Notes: generated by a model from the letters alone, not told the origin. A DNA stretch of 64,000 nt from Sphaerochaetaceae bacterium (GCA_024699225.1 JAILPZ010000009.1:1-64000); one strand, 5' to 3'. Numbered from the stretch's first letter, positions 6,568 through 15,204 are shown. Made by a program: numbers and translations.

Positions 6568-8403
6568 ATGAAAAACAGTCAGACACTTACTAAATCACAG
6601 AGGGCTCTCAACAACTTTGCCGCTTATTTTTCTAAGCCCGCAAACGTTATAGTTGTTGCTTCTCTGATTATTCTGCTGTTATGCATTGTCTACCCCATGT
6701 ATGCGGTTCTCAACGCATCTCTCACTGTCGGGCAGATGGATTCTCTTATGTACAACTCCCTTTTCGGCCTGAAACTGGCCAAGGGTGATTTTACATCTCT
6801 GAATTTCCACATGCTGATGTTCGGCAAGTACAGTTCAGATTACAGCATGTCCTTCTTCTGGAAGCCGCTGTGGAACAGTATCCGAATGTCTACATATTCA
6901 TCTCTCATAGCTCTTATTCTCGGAGGTATGATAGCCTGGCTTATTACAAGAACCGACATTAAGTATAAAAAATATATTTCGTCTGTTTTTGTATTCCCAT
7001 ACATCATGCCGTCATGGACGCTTGCTCTTGTATGGAAAAACGTCTTTGCCAACTCCAGGGTTGGAACAGGAGTTACCGGCATGCTTGAAAGCCTGACAGG
7101 CATATGCGTGCCGTCCTGGTTTGTATATGGAATTTTCCCGTGTGCAGTAGTTATGGGAATTCACTATGCACCTTTTGCATACATCCTTATAGGAGGCATT
7201 CTGAGAAACATGGATGCAAACCTTGAGGAAGCTGCCACAATACTGAAGGCCGACAGGTGGAGAATAACCAGAAAGGTAACACTGCCGATTGTCATGCCGG
7301 CCCTGATTTCAACAGTGCTTCTTGTTTTCTCAAGTACCATGGCTTCATATGCCGTACCGGTGTTTGTAGGATCTCCGGGAGACTTCTATGTCATGTCAAC
7401 CATGCTCAGGTCCCTCTACAGCTCTTCTTATTCCGGACAGTCTTACGTCATGACTCTTGTTCTTGTACTTATAGGTATAATGATGCTCTCTCTGAACCAG
7501 TCTGTAATAGGAAAGAGAAAATCCTTTACAACAGTTACAGGAAAGTCAGGACAGGTATCATTTATCAGACTTAAGGGAAACAAGGCATTATCAATAGTGA
7601 TAGTCGTGCTTTTGTTCTTTATAGCAATCTTCCCCATCTTCTCCTTTGCACTCGAGTCTTTGTGCGGAGTTCAGGGAGACTACTCTACCCTTACTCTGAA
7701 ATACTGGATAAGCAGAGAGGATCTTGGAGGTTTCCATGTTCCTGTAGGAAAGGGCATTCTTTTCAACGCAGAAATCTGGGGCGCCCTCTGGGGAAGCCTG
7801 AAGCTGTCCATAGTTGTTTCTCTTGTTGTAGGAACCCTTGGCTTCCTTATCGGCTATGGTGTTTCAAAGAACAGAGGTTCAAAGCTTGCAACCCTTCTTT
7901 CAAACGTTGCATTCTTCCCCTACCTCATCCCGTCAATGGCCTTTGGATCCATCTTCCTTGCCGTTTCTACAAAGCTTCTGTTTCTGAGGGGAACTTTCTT
8001 CCTTCTTGTTCTTGTTGCATCAATTAAGTACCTGCCCTTTGCTTCCAGAAGCGGGACCAGTGCCATGATGCAGCTCTCGGGTGAGATTGAAGAAGCTGCC
8101 ATAATTGTCGGAGCACCGTGGATTGTCAGAATGACAAGAATCCTGTTCCCAATACAGAAATCCAGCTTCATCAGCGGATATCTTCTTCCGTTTGTTTCAT
8201 GTATAAGAGAGCTTTCTCTGTTTGTACTTTTGACATCAAGCGGAACTCTGATTACAACACTGCTTTCATACTTTGATGAAAGAAACGTTGTTCAGATGTC
8301 AAACGGAATAAACCTTTTGATAATCATTGTTGTTCTTGTTGTTAACTTTACAACAAACAAACTTACCGGAGCATCTATAGACAAGGGAATTGGAGGAAAC
8401 TGA
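6568..8403 (+). CDS. ABC transporter permease, fused double-domain (AfuB/FbpB-like)
   Basis: This 611-residue protein contains two tandem BPD_transp_1 units of about six membrane segments each. The EAA loops appear as LEEAATILKADRWRITRKVTLP (about residue 218) and IEEAAIIVGAPWIVRMTRILFP (about 510). Both copies are intact, so one polypeptide provides the whole channel, as in FbpB/AfuB-type systems. It lies between the binding lipoprotein and the ATPase, and its TGA stop lies 1 nt before the ATPase ATG. It shares the operon and presumed sugar-phosphate or related substrate. Confidence 0.92.
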   Translation: MKNSQTLTKSQRALNNFAAYFSKPANVIVVASLIILLLCIVYPMYAVLNASLTVGQMDSLMYNSLFGLKLAKGDFTSLNFHMLMFGKYSSDYSMSFFWKPLWNSIRMSTYSSLIALILGGMIAWLITRTDIKYKKYISSVFVFPYIMPSWTLALVWKNVFANSRVGTGVTGMLESLTGICVPSWFVYGIFPCAVVMGIHYAPFAYILIGGILRNMDANLEEAATILKADRWRITRKVTLPIVMPALISTVLLVFSSTMASYAVPVFVGSPGDFYVMSTMLRSLYSSSYSGQSYVMTLVLVLIGIMMLSLNQSVIGKRKSFTTVTGKSGQVSFIRLKGNKALSIVIVVLLFFIAIFPIFSFALESLCGVQGDYSTLTLKYWISREDLGGFHVPVGKGILFNAEIWGALWGSLKLSIVVSLVVGTLGFLIGYGVSKNRGSKLATLLSNVAFFPYLIPSMAFGSIFLAVSTKLLFLRGTFFLLVLVASIKYLPFASRSGTSAMMQLSGEIEEAAIIVGAPWIVRMTRILFPIQKSSFISGYLLPFVSCIRELSLFVLLTSSGTLITTLLSYFDERNVVQMSNGINLLIIIVVLVVNFTTNKLTGASIDKGIGGN

Positions 8404-8404
8404 T

Positions 8405-9532
8405 ATGCCGGAAATAGTACTTAAAAACATAACAAAAAAATGGGGTGGCTTTACTGCAGTAGAGAACCTTGACCTTAAGATAGAAGACGGAGCATTTATT
8501 ACACTCCTCGGTCCCTCAGGCTGTGGAAAGACAACAACACTCAGAATGATTGCCGGACTTGAAACACCCAGTTCCGGAGAAATAACAATAGACGGAAAGG
8601 TTGTATTCAGTTCTGACAAAGGTATAAACATTTCTGCGGCAAAAAGAGATGTAGGATTTCTGTTCCAGAACTACGCCCTGTGGCCGCACATGACAGTCTA
8701 CCAGAATATTGCATTCGGCCTTGAGACCCTTAAATGGAAAAAGCCTGATATTGAAAAGCGCGTATCTGAGATGCTTGATACCATGCAGATTCAGCAGTTT
8801 GCCCAAAGATATCCTTCAGAGCTTTCCGGAGGTCAGCAGCAGAGAGTTGCCATAGCCAGAACACTTGCTCCAAAACCAAAGGTACTGTTCATGGATGAAC
8901 CGCTTTCAAACCTTGATGCAAAACTAAGGGGAGAGATGAGAACAGAGCTTAAGCGTCTTCACATAGATACAGGTTCAACCTTTGTCTATGTTACACACGA
9001 CCAGCTTGAAGCCATGACTATGGCTACAAAGATCTGCCTCATGAAAGAAGGCGTACTGCAGCAGTATGATGCACCACTGGATGTCTACGCTCTTCCTGCA
9101 AACCGCTTTGTTGCAGACTTTGTAGGAAACCCCACCATGAACTTTATTGATGGCAAGGTAAAGGTTACCGGTAAAAGAACTGCCCAGCTCGAATTTTTGG
9201 GAAGCAGCTTTGTTTTCCATGCAAAGGAAGATATCAATCTCCAGGACGGAGATGTTACAATTGGAATCAGACCTGAGTCTCTCCCAATTGCAGAAAAAGG
9301 AAAAGCTCCAAACCAGATTACCGGCTCTGCCTACTCTACACTTCCTGCAGGTATGGAAACAACAGTTAAAATCAAGGTTGGAAACACCATACTTTCCTCA
9401 GTCATGTTTGGCTCACTGGATTACAAGGTAGACTCAGAAGTGCACTTCTCAATTCTTGGAGACAGGGTCCTTCTTTTCAACATGGAAGGAAAACGTGTTG
9501 CTTCAGGTTCAGTTGAGAAAAAAGGAGAATAA
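8405..9532 (+). CDS. ABC transporter ATP-binding protein (FbpC/UgpC-like)
   Basis: This 375-residue ATPase has Walker A (GPSGCGKTT, about residue 36), Q-loop (FLFQNYALWPHM), signature LSGGQQQR (about 138), Walker B (VLFMDEPLSNLD) and the H-loop (THDQ). A C-terminal TOBE-like regulatory domain lies from about residue 240. The ATG at 8405 has GGAGG 8 nt upstream; an earlier in-frame ATG overlaps that site. It powers the permease just upstream. It is the only ABC importer ATPase in the window, so it could also serve the ATPase-less importers at 492-2154 and 18497-21024 (speculative). Confidence 0.93.
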   Translation: MPEIVLKNITKKWGGFTAVENLDLKIEDGAFITLLGPSGCGKTTTLRMIAGLETPSSGEITIDGKVVFSSDKGINISAAKRDVGFLFQNYALWPHMTVYQNIAFGLETLKWKKPDIEKRVSEMLDTMQIQQFAQRYPSELSGGQQQRVAIARTLAPKPKVLFMDEPLSNLDAKLRGEMRTELKRLHIDTGSTFVYVTHDQLEAMTMATKICLMKEGVLQQYDAPLDVYALPANRFVADFVGNPTMNFIDGKVKVTGKRTAQLEFLGSSFVFHAKEDINLQDGDVTIGIRPESLPIAEKGKAPNQITGSAYSTLPAGMETTVKIKVGNTILSSVMFGSLDYKVDSEVHFSILGDRVLLFNMEGKRVASGSVEKKGE

Positions 9533-10309
9533 TTGCCAATGATTTTGGGTATACCGTCATTGATAGAAATGAGGACAGTAAAGGAGCAGCTCAAATTTGC
9601 ACGTGAAAACGGTTTCAGCTTTTTTGAGATGAACCTTTCTTTTCCATGGTTTCAGTCAGACAAAATTGATGAAGATCTTATGGTAAAACTTGGCAAAGAG
9701 TACGCAGTAGGATATACCATTCACCTTCATGACCAGCTAAATCCCTTTGATTTCTCTCCGGAAATAAGGGAAGGAGGTATGAAAAGCATTGAGTATGCCA
9801 TTAACCTTGCTCAGAAAACAGGTGCAAAGCGTCTTACGCTTCATCTGCAGAACGGAATGTATTCTTCTGTAGCCGGGAAAAAGATCTATGCCTATGAAGT
9901 ATGTCTTGATGAGTACCTTTCCCATGTTGAAACCATGGCTTCTCTGGTCTCCTCAAGACTTTCAGGGTCTGATATCTTCTTCTGTATAGAAAACACATCA
10001 GGCTTCAGGTCTTACCACAAGAAAGCCATTGAGCAGATGCTGAGCCATAACAACTTCGGGCTGACCTTTGACGTAGGCCATAATTTCAAGGCATCAGAGG
10101 ATGATGAGGCCTTTATCATGTCTCACAGGGACAAAATCAGGCACTTTCACATTCATGATGTAACGGAGAAGGCAAATCATGTTGCACTCGGAACAGGACT
10201 TCTTGATATCAAAAAATACATGAATCTTGTGAAGGAGCTTAACTGCCCTGCCGTTATAGAGGTTAAGGAATCGTCGGCTCTTAAAGAAAGTCTGAAATAT
10301 CTGAAATAA
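9533..10309 (+). CDS. sugar phosphate isomerase/epimerase-like TIM barrel protein
   Basis: This 258-residue member of the AP_endonuc_2/xylose isomerase-like superfamily has typical metal-ligand motifs along the barrel: TIHLHDQ, LTLHLQNG, FCIENTSG, LTFDVGHN, HFHIHDV and AVIEVKES. Proteins of this kind isomerise or epimerise sugars, inososes or hydroxypyruvate; the exact substrate is unknown. The start may be the TTG at 9533 or the ATG at 9539; the AAGGAG site fits the TTG slightly better. It is the last gene of the LacI-importer operon and is followed by a strong terminator, so it probably acts on the imported compound. Confidence 0.8.
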   Translation: MPMILGIPSLIEMRTVKEQLKFARENGFSFFEMNLSFPWFQSDKIDEDLMVKLGKEYAVGYTIHLHDQLNPFDFSPEIREGGMKSIEYAINLAQKTGAKRLTLHLQNGMYSSVAGKKIYAYEVCLDEYLSHVETMASLVSSRLSGSDIFFCIENTSGFRSYHKKAIEQMLSHNNFGLTFDVGHNFKASEDDEAFIMSHRDKIRHFHIHDVTEKANHVALGTGLLDIKKYMNLVKELNCPAVIEVKESSALKESLKYLK

Positions 10310-10314
10310 GACAA

Positions 10315-10350
10315 AGCAAGCTGCCCGAAAAGGCAGCTTGCTTCTATTTT
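10315..10350 (+). terminator. rho-independent terminator, probably bidirectional
   Basis: AGCAAGCTGCC (10315-10325) pairs perfectly with GGCAGCTTGCT (10332-10342), followed by TCTATTTT. It closes the LacI-importer operon. The reverse strand also shows a T-rich tail, serving the convergent gene at 10365-11558. Confidence 0.88.
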
Positions 10351-10364
10351 GAGCTAATTAATAA

Positions 10365-11558
10365 TTATTTGCTTGTGTAGTTGTCAAAGTAACCCTGAAT
10401 AAGAATTACAGGTGTTCCCTTGTCTCCGCTACCACTTGTAAGGTCACTAAGTGATCCAAGAAGATCTGTAAGCTGTCTCGGAGTTGTTCCTTCACTTGCC
10501 ATCTGGCCCTTGAGGTCTCCGTCCTTAGCCTTGATACTCTCTTCTACAGCCTTTCTGAGCTCTTCACCCTTAAGGTTCTTGTAGTCGTTATCTGCAAGAT
10601 ACTTAAGCTTTAGCTCATTAGGTGTTCCAACAAGACCTGCTGTGTGTGCAGGTGATACTACAGGGTCAGCCAGCTCCCAGATTTTTCCAACAGGATCCTT
10701 GAAGGCACCGTCTCCGTAGACCATAACTTCAACAGTCTTTCCTGTTCTCTTAAGCATTTCCTTCTGGATATCCTCAACAAGACCCTGACAGTCTCTCGGG
10801 AAGAGCTTAACAGTATCCTCTCTTGCCTTGTTTGATCCGAGAAGACCGTACTTTTCATTACAGCCGCTTCCGTTTAAAGGAGAAGAAAGAATATCATCCA
10901 TACCAAGAACAACCCTGGCTCCTGCCTTCTTAAGCAGTTCCTTTGTTCTGAATCTTGTGTGAATGTCACAGGCAATCACTGTATCTGTATAATCAAGAAT
11001 ACTCTTCGGATTATTTGCAAAAATAACCTCGCACTCTGCTCCGCTTTCCTTAATCAGGGATGAGTAATACTCAACATAATCAACACCTGTGAACTGGTGT
11101 TTGTAAACACCGAAAATCTCACGGTACTGAGCAAGACTTAATACATCTGAGTAAGGGTTAACATTGCTGTCGTATAGCTTCTCAACATCCAGAATTGAGT
11201 TTCCAACCTCGTCTGTAGGATAGCTGAGCATAAGAACAATCTTCTTAGCTCCCTTAGCAATTCCCCTTAAGCAGATTGCAAAACGGTTTCTGGAAAGGAT
11301 AGGAAACAGTACTCCTACAGTATTTCCGCCGGTCTTAGCCTTTACGTCCTGTGCAATATCATCAACTGAGGCATAGTTTCCCTGAGCACGGGCAACAATT
11401 GATTCTGTGATGGCTATTACATCCTTGTCATGAATCTCAAGCTTTGCAGATGCAGCAGCGTCAAGGACGCTGTCAGATACAATCTTACAAAGATCATCAC
11501 CCTGTCTTATAACAGGGCACCTTACACCGAATGAGGCAGTTCCAATCATTCTGTTCAT
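10365..11558 (-). CDS. coenzyme F420:L-glutamate ligase-like (CofE family) protein
   Basis: This 397-residue protein matches the F420_ligase (CofE-like) domain at its N-terminus (IHDKDVIAITESIVARAQGNY, GVLFPILSRNRFAICLRG). The C-terminal part (ELADPVVSPAHTAGLVGTPNELKLKYLADN) belongs to the longer bacterial form. CofE adds glutamates to coenzyme F420 in archaea and actinobacteria; spirochaetes are not known to make F420, so the true substrate is unclear. It has a good Shine-Dalgarno (TAGGAG). It lies 3 nt downstream of hpt and is probably in one operon with hpt and the chagasin-like gene. Confidence 0.75.
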   Translation of the reverse strand: MNRMIGTASFGVRCPVIRQGDDLCKIVSDSVLDAAASAKLEIHDKDVIAITESIVARAQGNYASVDDIAQDVKAKTGGNTVGVLFPILSRNRFAICLRGIAKGAKKIVLMLSYPTDEVGNSILDVEKLYDSNVNPYSDVLSLAQYREIFGVYKHQFTGVDYVEYYSSLIKESGAECEVIFANNPKSILDYTDTVIACDIHTRFRTKELLKKAGARVVLGMDDILSSPLNGSGCNEKYGLLGSNKAREDTVKLFPRDCQGLVEDIQKEMLKRTGKTVEVMVYGDGAFKDPVGKIWELADPVVSPAHTAGLVGTPNELKLKYLADNDYKNLKGEELRKAVEESIKAKDGDLKGQMASEGTTPRQLTDLLGSLSDLTSGSGDKGTPVILIQGYFDNYTSK

Positions 11559-11561
11559 TTT

Positions 11562-12095
11562 TTATTCTCCTAATTCAGCAATATACGGTAAGGTTCTGTA
11601 CTTTTCCGCATAGTCCAGACCGTAACCGACAACCCAGACATCCGGAATCTCAAAGCCAAGATAGTCAATGCTTACGGGGTATGTGCGGTTAGTTTTCTTT
11701 CTGACAAGAACAGTAGTCTTTACAGACTTTGTATATCTTGATTTGAAATTCTTGATAAGGTAGTCGAGGGTATGTCCTGAATCCAGAATATCCTCAACAA
11801 TAAGAACATCTCTGTCCTGCTGGTTTTCCCTGCAGTCCATGATTATTCTGACGTTTCCAGATGCCTTTGTAGCATCTGAAGAGTGGCTGTAGCTTGAAAC
11901 AGCCATAAAATCTACTACGTGCGGGATGGTAAGATAGCGGCAAAGATCTGCCATGTAGATGAAAGAACCCTTAAGGATTCCAACCAGAACCAACGGCTCC
12001 TTAATATCTTTGTAGTCGTTGTTAATCTGTTCAGCCAGTTCACGAACTCTGGCCTGAATCTCATCTGCATTCAGAAGTGTACGCTTTAATTCCAT
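11562..12095 (-). CDS. hpt: hypoxanthine phosphoribosyltransferase
   Basis: This 177-residue protein of standard length salvages hypoxanthine or guanine to IMP or GMP using PRPP. It has the PRPP-binding loop VLIVEDILDSGHTL (near residue 98), the N-terminal LVGILKGSFIYMADL and the C-terminal PDVWVVGYGLDYAEKYRTLPY. Shine-Dalgarno GGAGG lies 7 nt before the ATG. The start overlaps the stop of the upstream chagasin-type gene by 10 nt, and the stop lies 3 nt before the CofE-like gene, so the three genes are co-transcribed. Confidence 0.95.
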   Translation of the reverse strand: MELKRTLLNADEIQARVRELAEQINNDYKDIKEPLVLVGILKGSFIYMADLCRYLTIPHVVDFMAVSSYSHSSDATKASGNVRIIMDCRENQQDRDVLIVEDILDSGHTLDYLIKNFKSRYTKSVKTTVLVRKKTNRTYPVSIDYLGFEIPDVWVVGYGLDYAEKYRTLPYIAELGE

Positions 12096-12532
12096 AGAAC
12101 CTCCAGTTCTGTAATAGTTAAGTTCTCATCAACAACTACTCTGACTGAGAATGTTGCAGCAGGAGAACTTTCCCAGGATCTTCCATAGTTGAATACAAGG
12201 GTTGCTTCCCCGGCTTTTATAGTTTTGAAACTAAACTCATAAGTACCGCCGGCACCTACAAGACCACTTGTATTGTCGGCTTCATATTCACTTGAAACGA
12301 CCTTAATAACATCTGTTCCTTTGACAGTCCATTCATAGCCGGTGGTAGGATTGCCGTCAACCTTGACGGTAAGATTGCCACCGATAGAGTGAGCATACAT
12401 TGGAATTTCAGAATTAGTGATTGTAAAACTTGTGTTTCTTGAAGCAACTCCGGGAGCCGGGTTTTCAACAGAAGCACAGGAAACTGCAATAATCAAAACA
12501 ATAGAAAAAATGATAAATAATGTTTTTTTCAT
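12086..12532 (-). CDS. chagasin-type (I42) cysteine protease inhibitor lipoprotein
   Basis: This 148-residue protein has a signal peptide and lipobox (AVSC, Cys near residue 18). The mature domain shows the three inhibitor loops of the chagasin/I42 family: NPTTGYEW (near residue 64), GLVGAGGTYEF (near 90) and a variant third loop, GRSW, where the family usually has RPW. Chagasins block papain-like cysteine proteases, and here the protein would face the periplasm or surface. The start at 12532 has no Shine-Dalgarno; a promoter ends 6 nt upstream, so the message is probably leaderless. It is the head of the hpt/CofE-like operon. Confidence 0.82.
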   Translation of the reverse strand: MKKTLFIIFSIVLIIAVSCASVENPAPGVASRNTSFTITNSEIPMYAHSIGGNLTVKVDGNPTTGYEWTVKGTDVIKVVSSEYEADNTSGLVGAGGTYEFSFKTIKAGEATLVFNYGRSWESSPAATFSVRVVVDENLTITELEVLWN

Positions 12533-12538
12533 ACCTAA

Positions 12539-12568
12539 GCTATAGCACAATAAAGCTTTCAAATTCAA
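12539..12568 (-). promoter_or_regulatory. promoter of chagasin-hpt operon (leaderless)
   Basis: On the minus strand TTGAAT (12563-12568), an 18-bp spacer and TATAGC (12539-12544) are followed by 6 nt and then the ATG at 12532. The predicted transcription start coincides with the start codon. Confidence 0.5.
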
Positions 12569-12601
12569 TCAGATTAGAGTAATTCTTCATATTTTTCATG
12601 T

Positions 12602-12630
12602 TTAACATATGTGTTTGGTATGACTATAAT
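12602..12630 (+). promoter_or_regulatory. promoter of PfkB-reductase operon
   Basis: TTAACA (12602-12607), a 17-bp spacer and a perfect TATAAT (12625-12630). The ATG follows after 8 nt, so the 5' leader would be 0-2 nt. The AAGGA between -10 and ATG would be upstream of the RNA start. Confidence 0.6.
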
Positions 12631-12638
12631 AAGGACAT

Positions 12639-13580
12639 ATGAATGACAAGAAAGAATATGACGTCATATGTATAGGAATGGCCCTTGTTGACTCCATAAT
12701 AAAGGGCTTTGACAGCACCCCCGTATCAGAGTCAGGGTTCAGAGCCGCATCCTCAACTCTCGCTGCAGGAGGAGAAGCTGTTAATGAGGCAGTCACTGCT
12801 TCAAAACTCGGCCTTAAGACCTCCATCATGTGTGCACTTGGCCATGATATGGCAGGCTCTCTTGTTGAATCTTTTATCTCCGGCAACGGCGTGGACACAT
12901 CCCTTATTCTTCATCCTCAGGAGCACTCCACTCCGGTAACAACCATGTTTGTAAATGATGATGGAAGCAGAAAGTCAGTTACAAACAGATCTCACGCCTT
13001 TAACTTCAGACCGGAGGAACACACTGATAAGATTAAATACGCAAGAGCCGTTATTCTGGGCTCTCTTTTCAGAGCGCCTTTTGACAACCTAACATCAGTA
13101 AAAGAGGTAGTTGAGTGCGCCCACAGAAACAACACCCTTATTGTTGCAGATACAAAACTTCCCAACTTCAACTTCATGGGCCTTGAAGATGTAAAAGAGG
13201 TTCTTCCCCTTATTGACTTCATAACACCTAATGAGGATGAGGGACGGTATTTCACAGGGAAGAACACTGCAGAGGAAATGGCACAAGTGTTTCTCTCCTA
13301 CGGCGTAAAAAACGTGATAATAAAGCTTGGAAGCAAAGGCTGTTATTATAGCAGCTCCTCAACATCCTTCTCCCTGCCTTCCCTTAATATAAAGGCAGTA
13401 GATGCAACAGGAGCCGGAGACAACTTTGTAGCGGGCCTTGTATCGGAACTGCTTAAAGGTTCTGACATACACAAGGCTGTGGAATTTGCAAATGCATGCG
13501 GAGCTCTGTGCTGTACAAAGGTCGGAGCATGTACCGCACTGAAAAACAGGGACCAGGTATTATCCCTTATGGAGGCATAA
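12639..13580 (+). CDS. PfkB-family carbohydrate kinase (ribokinase-like)
   Basis: This 313-residue kinase begins with the usual beta strand (YDVICIGMALVDSII). It has a substrate-binding GG motif (LAAGGEAVNEA, near residue 42) and the PfkB signature 2 DATGAGDNFVAGL (near residue 250), with the catalytic Asp in GAGD. The family phosphorylates sugars and nucleosides; the substrate here is unknown. The stop is immediately followed by the ATG of the YiaK-like reductase, so the two likely act in one pathway. The start is fixed by the N-terminal strand; the promoter lies so close that the mRNA may be leaderless. Confidence 0.88.
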   Translation: MNDKKEYDVICIGMALVDSIIKGFDSTPVSESGFRAASSTLAAGGEAVNEAVTASKLGLKTSIMCALGHDMAGSLVESFISGNGVDTSLILHPQEHSTPVTTMFVNDDGSRKSVTNRSHAFNFRPEEHTDKIKYARAVILGSLFRAPFDNLTSVKEVVECAHRNNTLIVADTKLPNFNFMGLEDVKEVLPLIDFITPNEDEGRYFTGKNTAEEMAQVFLSYGVKNVIIKLGSKGCYYSSSSTSFSLPSLNIKAVDATGAGDNFVAGLVSELLKGSDIHKAVEFANACGALCCTKVGACTALKNRDQVLSLMEA

Positions 13581-14582
13581 ATGCTTGTTTCTTTTAATGA
13601 ACTGAAGAAAACACTGTATGAAAAACTGCTTAAGCTGGGTGCTAATGAAGGGATAGCAGAAAAAGCCTCTCAGATTATTGCTGAAAATGACCTGGACGGT
13701 GTAAGCAGCCACGGAACTGCACGCTTTAAGCGCATAGCTGACATGGTCAAATGCGGCACTCTTATTATAAACAACACTGCAACCCCTGTTTCTTCCAAAG
13801 GCGCTATGGAGGTCTGGGACGGAAAACTGGGCCTTGGTGTAATAAATGCTTCTATCTGTATGGACAGAGCCATGGCACTCGCCGAAAAAAACGGTATAGG
13901 CTGCGTTGCCCTGAGAAATACAAATCACTGGCTCAGGGGTGCAAGTTACGGCATACAGGCTGCAAAAAAAGGTTATGTTGCTCTTTGCTGGACAAATACC
14001 ACACCAAACATGCCGGCATGGGGAACAAAGGAGCAGTGTCTCGGAAACAACCCTCTTATCTTTGCAGCTCCCTATAAAGATTCATATATAGTTATGGACG
14101 GAGCCCTGGCCCAGTATTCTTACGGAGCACTTGGAAAGGCGGCTTCAGAAGGAAGAACCCTTCCATACCCCGGCGGTTATGATTCTGAAGGGAAGCTCTC
14201 ATGTAACCCCGCAGAAATTTCAAAAACACGAAGGGTACTTCCCATAGGATTCTGGAAAGGCTCTGGCATATCACTGCTTCTGGATATAATTGTATCCGGC
14301 CTGTCAAACGGCCTGTGCGTCCCGGAGATAGGTAAACTCGGGAGCAAGACCACAGATGAAAGAATGCTCTGTCAGATGTTTATAGCCATAAAACCTGAAA
14401 ATGCCCGGGCCATGGATATAAAGACAGAGGCGATAATAGAGGCAGTTAAACATGCTGAAGCTGTTGATTCTGAAACAAAAATAAGAATACCGGGCGAAGG
14501 TTCTCTCTCAAAAAGAGAAAAGAATCTCAGAGACGGAATTACAGTAGATGATGGTATCTGGCAGACAATTGTCAGCGTATAA
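13581..14582 (+). CDS. Ldh2-family oxidoreductase, 2,3-diketo-L-gulonate reductase-like
   Basis: This 333-residue NAD(P)-dependent enzyme of the malate/L-lactate dehydrogenase 2 family is closest by eye to YiaK/DlgD. Shared motifs are DGVSSHGTARF, ALRNTNHWLRGASYG, ALCWTNTTPNMPAWG, GNNPLIFA and LPIGFWKGSGISLLLD. DlgD reduces 2,3-diketo-L-gulonate to 3-keto-L-gulonate in ascorbate or gulonate breakdown; a related keto-acid is possible. It directly abuts the PfkB kinase gene, giving a two-step reduction and phosphorylation module. No gulonate-specific transporter or decarboxylase lies next to it. Confidence 0.82.
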   Translation: MLVSFNELKKTLYEKLLKLGANEGIAEKASQIIAENDLDGVSSHGTARFKRIADMVKCGTLIINNTATPVSSKGAMEVWDGKLGLGVINASICMDRAMALAEKNGIGCVALRNTNHWLRGASYGIQAAKKGYVALCWTNTTPNMPAWGTKEQCLGNNPLIFAAPYKDSYIVMDGALAQYSYGALGKAASEGRTLPYPGGYDSEGKLSCNPAEISKTRRVLPIGFWKGSGISLLLDIIVSGLSNGLCVPEIGKLGSKTTDERMLCQMFIAIKPENARAMDIKTEAIIEAVKHAEAVDSETKIRIPGEGSLSKREKNLRDGITVDDGIWQTIVSV

Positions 14583-14603
14583 TCTGAATAAAGGAGAAAC
14601 CTC

Positions 14604-15107
14604 ATGAAGAAAGTTTTGTCTGTATTACTTGTTTTCTTTTTAGCTCTTACCGTTATTTTTGCTGCAAATATATCTGAAAAACAGGCAAAAAAGACTGCAC
14701 TGGAAAATGCCGGAGTAAAAGAGAAAGAGTGCACATACGTATATGTTGAAAAGGACTACGATAATGGACGTCTTGTCTATGAGGTGAGCTTTTACAGCAA
14801 CCACACCGAGTATGATTATGATATTGACGGTGCAAGCGGAACAATTCTTTCAGTAGAAAAAGAATACAAGGGAACAAACGCAGCAGTTACGACAGTTGAA
14901 AGCGGACCGGTTCATGGTCAGGATGCCCTGCACATTGCATTAAACCATGCAAAAGTTACAGAAGAGCAGATATCAAAAACAAAGATCAAGAGTGACACTG
15001 ATGATGGAAGGCACATCTATGAAATATCATTTAGAGTCGGAAAAACAGAGTACGAATATGATATAGATGCCCAGACAGGAACTATACTTGAATTTGATAT
15101 AGACTGA
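14604..15107 (+). CDS. secreted PepSY-domain protein with two PepSY repeats
   Basis: This 167-residue protein has an N-terminal signal peptide (MKKVLSVLLVFFLALTVIFA) and two tandem PepSY modules of about 65 residues each. They are recognisable by VYEVSFYSNHTEYDYDIDGASGTIL and IYEISFRVGKTEYEYDIDAQTGTIL. There is no lipobox Cys, so it is probably periplasmic. PepSY domains are often thought to inhibit proteases or sense the envelope; the role here is unknown. Shine-Dalgarno AAAGGAG is well placed 22 nt after the reductase gene, so it may be co-transcribed. Confidence 0.85.
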   Translation: MKKVLSVLLVFFLALTVIFAANISEKQAKKTALENAGVKEKECTYVYVEKDYDNGRLVYEVSFYSNHTEYDYDIDGASGTILSVEKEYKGTNAAVTTVESGPVHGQDALHIALNHAKVTEEQISKTKIKSDTDDGRHIYEISFRVGKTEYEYDIDAQTGTILEFDID

Positions 15108-15146
15108 GTAAAACTTAAAACCACATCTTCTTCACTTTCACAACTC

Positions 15147-15178
15147 AAAAAAAAGCTGTGGCACAAATGCACCACAGC
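15147..15178 (-). terminator. terminator of glgA-glgC operon
   Basis: On the minus strand GCTGTGG (15172-15178) pairs with CCACAGC (15155-15161) and is followed by eight T. It lies about 27 nt beyond the glgC stop. Confidence 0.85.
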
Positions 15179-15204
15179 CAAAATTATTACCAAAAACAAT
15201 TGAA

